A DNA stretch of 64,000 nt, taken from positions 310,001 through 374,000 of the forward strand of contig NZ_LGKN01000003.1 in assembly GCF_001306175.1 (NCBI RefSeq). The letters are read 5' to 3'. The position numbers were made by a program, and so were the translations under genes. This stretch comes from Ardenticatena maritima (GTDB taxonomy: Bacteria; Chloroflexota; Anaerolineae; Ardenticatenales; Ardenticatenaceae). The notes below the pieces were generated by a model. The model worked only from the letters and a program-made list of their open reading frames with translations, was not told the DNA's origin and ran no database searches. This document shows, piece by piece, positions 62,965 through 64,000 of the stretch. How positions within the stretch are numbered: position 1 is the first letter of the stretch; every line of letters starts with the position of its first letter.

Positions 62965-63597
62965 TCATTCGCGATTTTCAAAACGAAAACCATGCCCCCG
63001 AATGGTGAGGATATATTGATGGTCGGGGTCAATCTCGGCCAGGCGTTCGCGCAGGCGGCGCACAAGGGCGTCAATCGCCTGGTCGCTCACGTGGTCGGCT
63101 TCATGTGGCGGCCAAATCAGGCTGACAATCTCTTCGCGTTCAACAATTTCACCAGCCCGCCGAAGCAGAAGCAGCAAGAGCGTGTATTGGGCTGTGCTAA
63201 GTGGTGGTTCAAGCAATTGCCCGTTGACATACACTTCATGTGCTTCCGAATCAACATGCACGCCAATCAACCGCCCTGATTTGATAGTGGGTTGTTTGAT
63301 ATAAAAAAGCAACTCAAAATGTGGGGGAATGTAAATAAGATCGCCATTGTGGAGCGGTTGAGAGGAGTGCACACGTTCACCATTCACAAACGTTCCATTG
63401 TCGCTTCCCAAATCCTCAATCACAAATCCATCGCTTGAACGGTGAACCGAGGCATGATGTTGGGCTACATCACGATGGGCAAGCACAATATCGTTGTCAG
63501 GCCAGCGCCCAATCGTTAGCAACTCGCCATTGAGAATCCACTCATGCGGTTCTGCAAACCCGGCCTGACTTTTCAAGGCGGCAATTTCATCGAGCAT
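62965..63597 (-). CDS. FHA domain - OmpR-type winged-helix regulator
   Basis: A 210-residue protein. The N-terminal FHA domain (about 18-95) has TIGRWPDNDIVL, AQHHASVH and SDNGTFVNG. The usual Ser two residues before the HHA segment is Ala, which may weaken phosphothreonine binding. The C-terminal winged helix (about 120-208) has LSTAQYTLLLLLLRRAGEIV, ALVRRLRERL and LTIRGHGFRF, as in OmpR/PhoB-type regulators. An FHA-DNA-binding fusion suggests control by a Ser/Thr kinase rather than a histidine kinase. It ends at the terminator shared with the baeRF gene. Confidence 0.9.
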   Translation of the reverse strand: MLDEIAALKSQAGFAEPHEWILNGELLTIGRWPDNDIVLAHRDVAQHHASVHRSSDGFVIEDLGSDNGTFVNGERVHSSQPLHNGDLIYIPPHFELLFYIKQPTIKSGRLIGVHVDSEAHEVYVNGQLLEPPLSTAQYTLLLLLLRRAGEIVEREEIVSLIWPPHEADHVSDQAIDALVRRLRERLAEIDPDHQYILTIRGHGFRFENRE

Positions 63598-63700
63598 GGA
63601 AAACTCCCATCGGCACTTGCTTCATAGGTTTGACGGGTGAGTTAGGCACATGGTACCGAAAAACAAAACACTCGACAAGCCCCCGGCCTTTGCGAACATG

Positions 63701-63723
63701 AAAAAAGGGGGCGCATCGCCCCC
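63701..63723 (-). terminator. Terminator of hppA
   Basis: GGGGGCG (63707-63713) and CGCCCCC (63717-63723) form the stem. Six T residues follow on the minus strand. Confidence 0.85.
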
Positions 63724-63742
63724 TTTGCCAGTCGTTTGCCTG

Positions 63743-64000
63743 TTAGATGAGCAACGGTGCCAGTACCAGCGCCACAATGCTCATCAACTTGATGAGAATG
63801 TTCAGCGACGGCCCGCTCGTGTCTTTGAAGGGGTCGCCCACTGTATCACCCACCACGGCGGCTTTGTGGGCGTCTGACCCTTTGCCGCCCAGGTTGCCTG
63901 CTTCGATGTACTTCTTCGCGTTGTCCCAGGCGCCGCCGGCGTTCGCCATGGTGACCGCCAGCATGAAGCCCGAAGCAATCGCGCCAATCAGCAAGCCGCC
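63743..64000 (-). CDS. hppA: Membrane-bound H+(or Na+)-translocating pyrophosphatase, C-terminal end
   Basis: Only the last 85 residues are in the window and the gene runs off the right edge. The sequence shows [54 protein letters not shown] in pieces characteristic of V-type pyrophosphatases, followed by the last transmembrane helix. These pumps couple pyrophosphate hydrolysis to ion transport. The Lys/Ala determinants of K+ dependence lie outside the window, so the subclass is unknown. Confidence 0.95.
   Translation of the reverse strand, partial: GGLLIGAIASGFMLAVTMANAGGAWDNAKKYIEAGNLGGKGSDAHKAAVVGDTVGDPFKDTSGPSLNILIKLMSIVALVLAPLLI

Overview
The window is bacterial chromosomal DNA of moderately high G+C, with short intergenic gaps, strong GGAGG-type ribosome binding sites and many 4-bp start/stop overlaps. 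The gene set points to Chloroflexota: a B12-dependent ribonucleotide reductase with nrdR, Thr/Pro-linker lipoproteins, several STAND/LuxR-type regulators, FHA proteins, a pyruvate kinase with an extra C-terminal domain, a baeRF protein and an H+-pyrophosphatase. An Ardenticatena-like member is my best guess. It rests on gene content only. No tRNA, rRNA, CRISPR array, insertion sequence or prophage was recognised.

Layout. 1-3.1 kb (minus): nrdR and a class II ribonucleotide reductase interrupted by a 395-residue intein, behind two NrdR boxes. 3.2-6.9 kb: a lipoprotein and a large membrane glycosyltransferase. 7-13.2 kb: etfBA, a stand-alone LigD-type polymerase translationally coupled to a MalT-like regulator, and a MogA/MoaB-type gene. 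13.3-14.9 kb: an ammonium transporter with a leader hairpin and a 30-residue membrane peptide. 15-37 kb: a surface-polysaccharide region with five GT4-type glycosyltransferases, a WecG/TagA-type transferase, an epimerase, a TPR protein, a flippase-like protein, a Wzt-like ABC ATPase, two tandem sulfotransferases, a methyltransferase and a GT39-like membrane protein. Housekeeping hom and tilS lie inside it. 36.8-38 kb: fhaA/fhaB-like genes.

38.2-43.2 kb holds the most unusual locus. A near-consensus promoter drives two overlapping genes: a P-loop NTPase and a 1179-residue protein joining a NACHT-type STAND NTPase, TPRs, a cyclic-nucleotide-binding domain and a class III nucleotidyl-cyclase domain. 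The cyclase keeps its metal-binding Asp residues but has lost the usual base-selecting Lys and the catalytic Asn.

43.2-48 kb (minus): an OsmC - secreted protease - cytochrome P450 operon, then Yip1-like and DoxX membrane proteins. 48-54.2 kb: pgk, pyk, a sugar-binding lipoprotein and a GH13_18 phosphorylase. 54.2-64 kb: a hotdog-fold protein, a ClC chloride channel, a phosphotransferase, a 34-residue Lys-rich protein, a membrane-tethered LuxR-Kelch protein, a tyrosine-recombinase-fold protein without catalytic residues, a response regulator, a baeRF protein, an FHA-winged-helix regulator and the 3' end of hppA.

Functionally the window combines deoxynucleotide synthesis under NrdR control, electron transfer (ETF), lower glycolysis linked to glycoside phosphorolysis, export of a probably sulfated polysaccharide, and dense one-component and STAND signalling.
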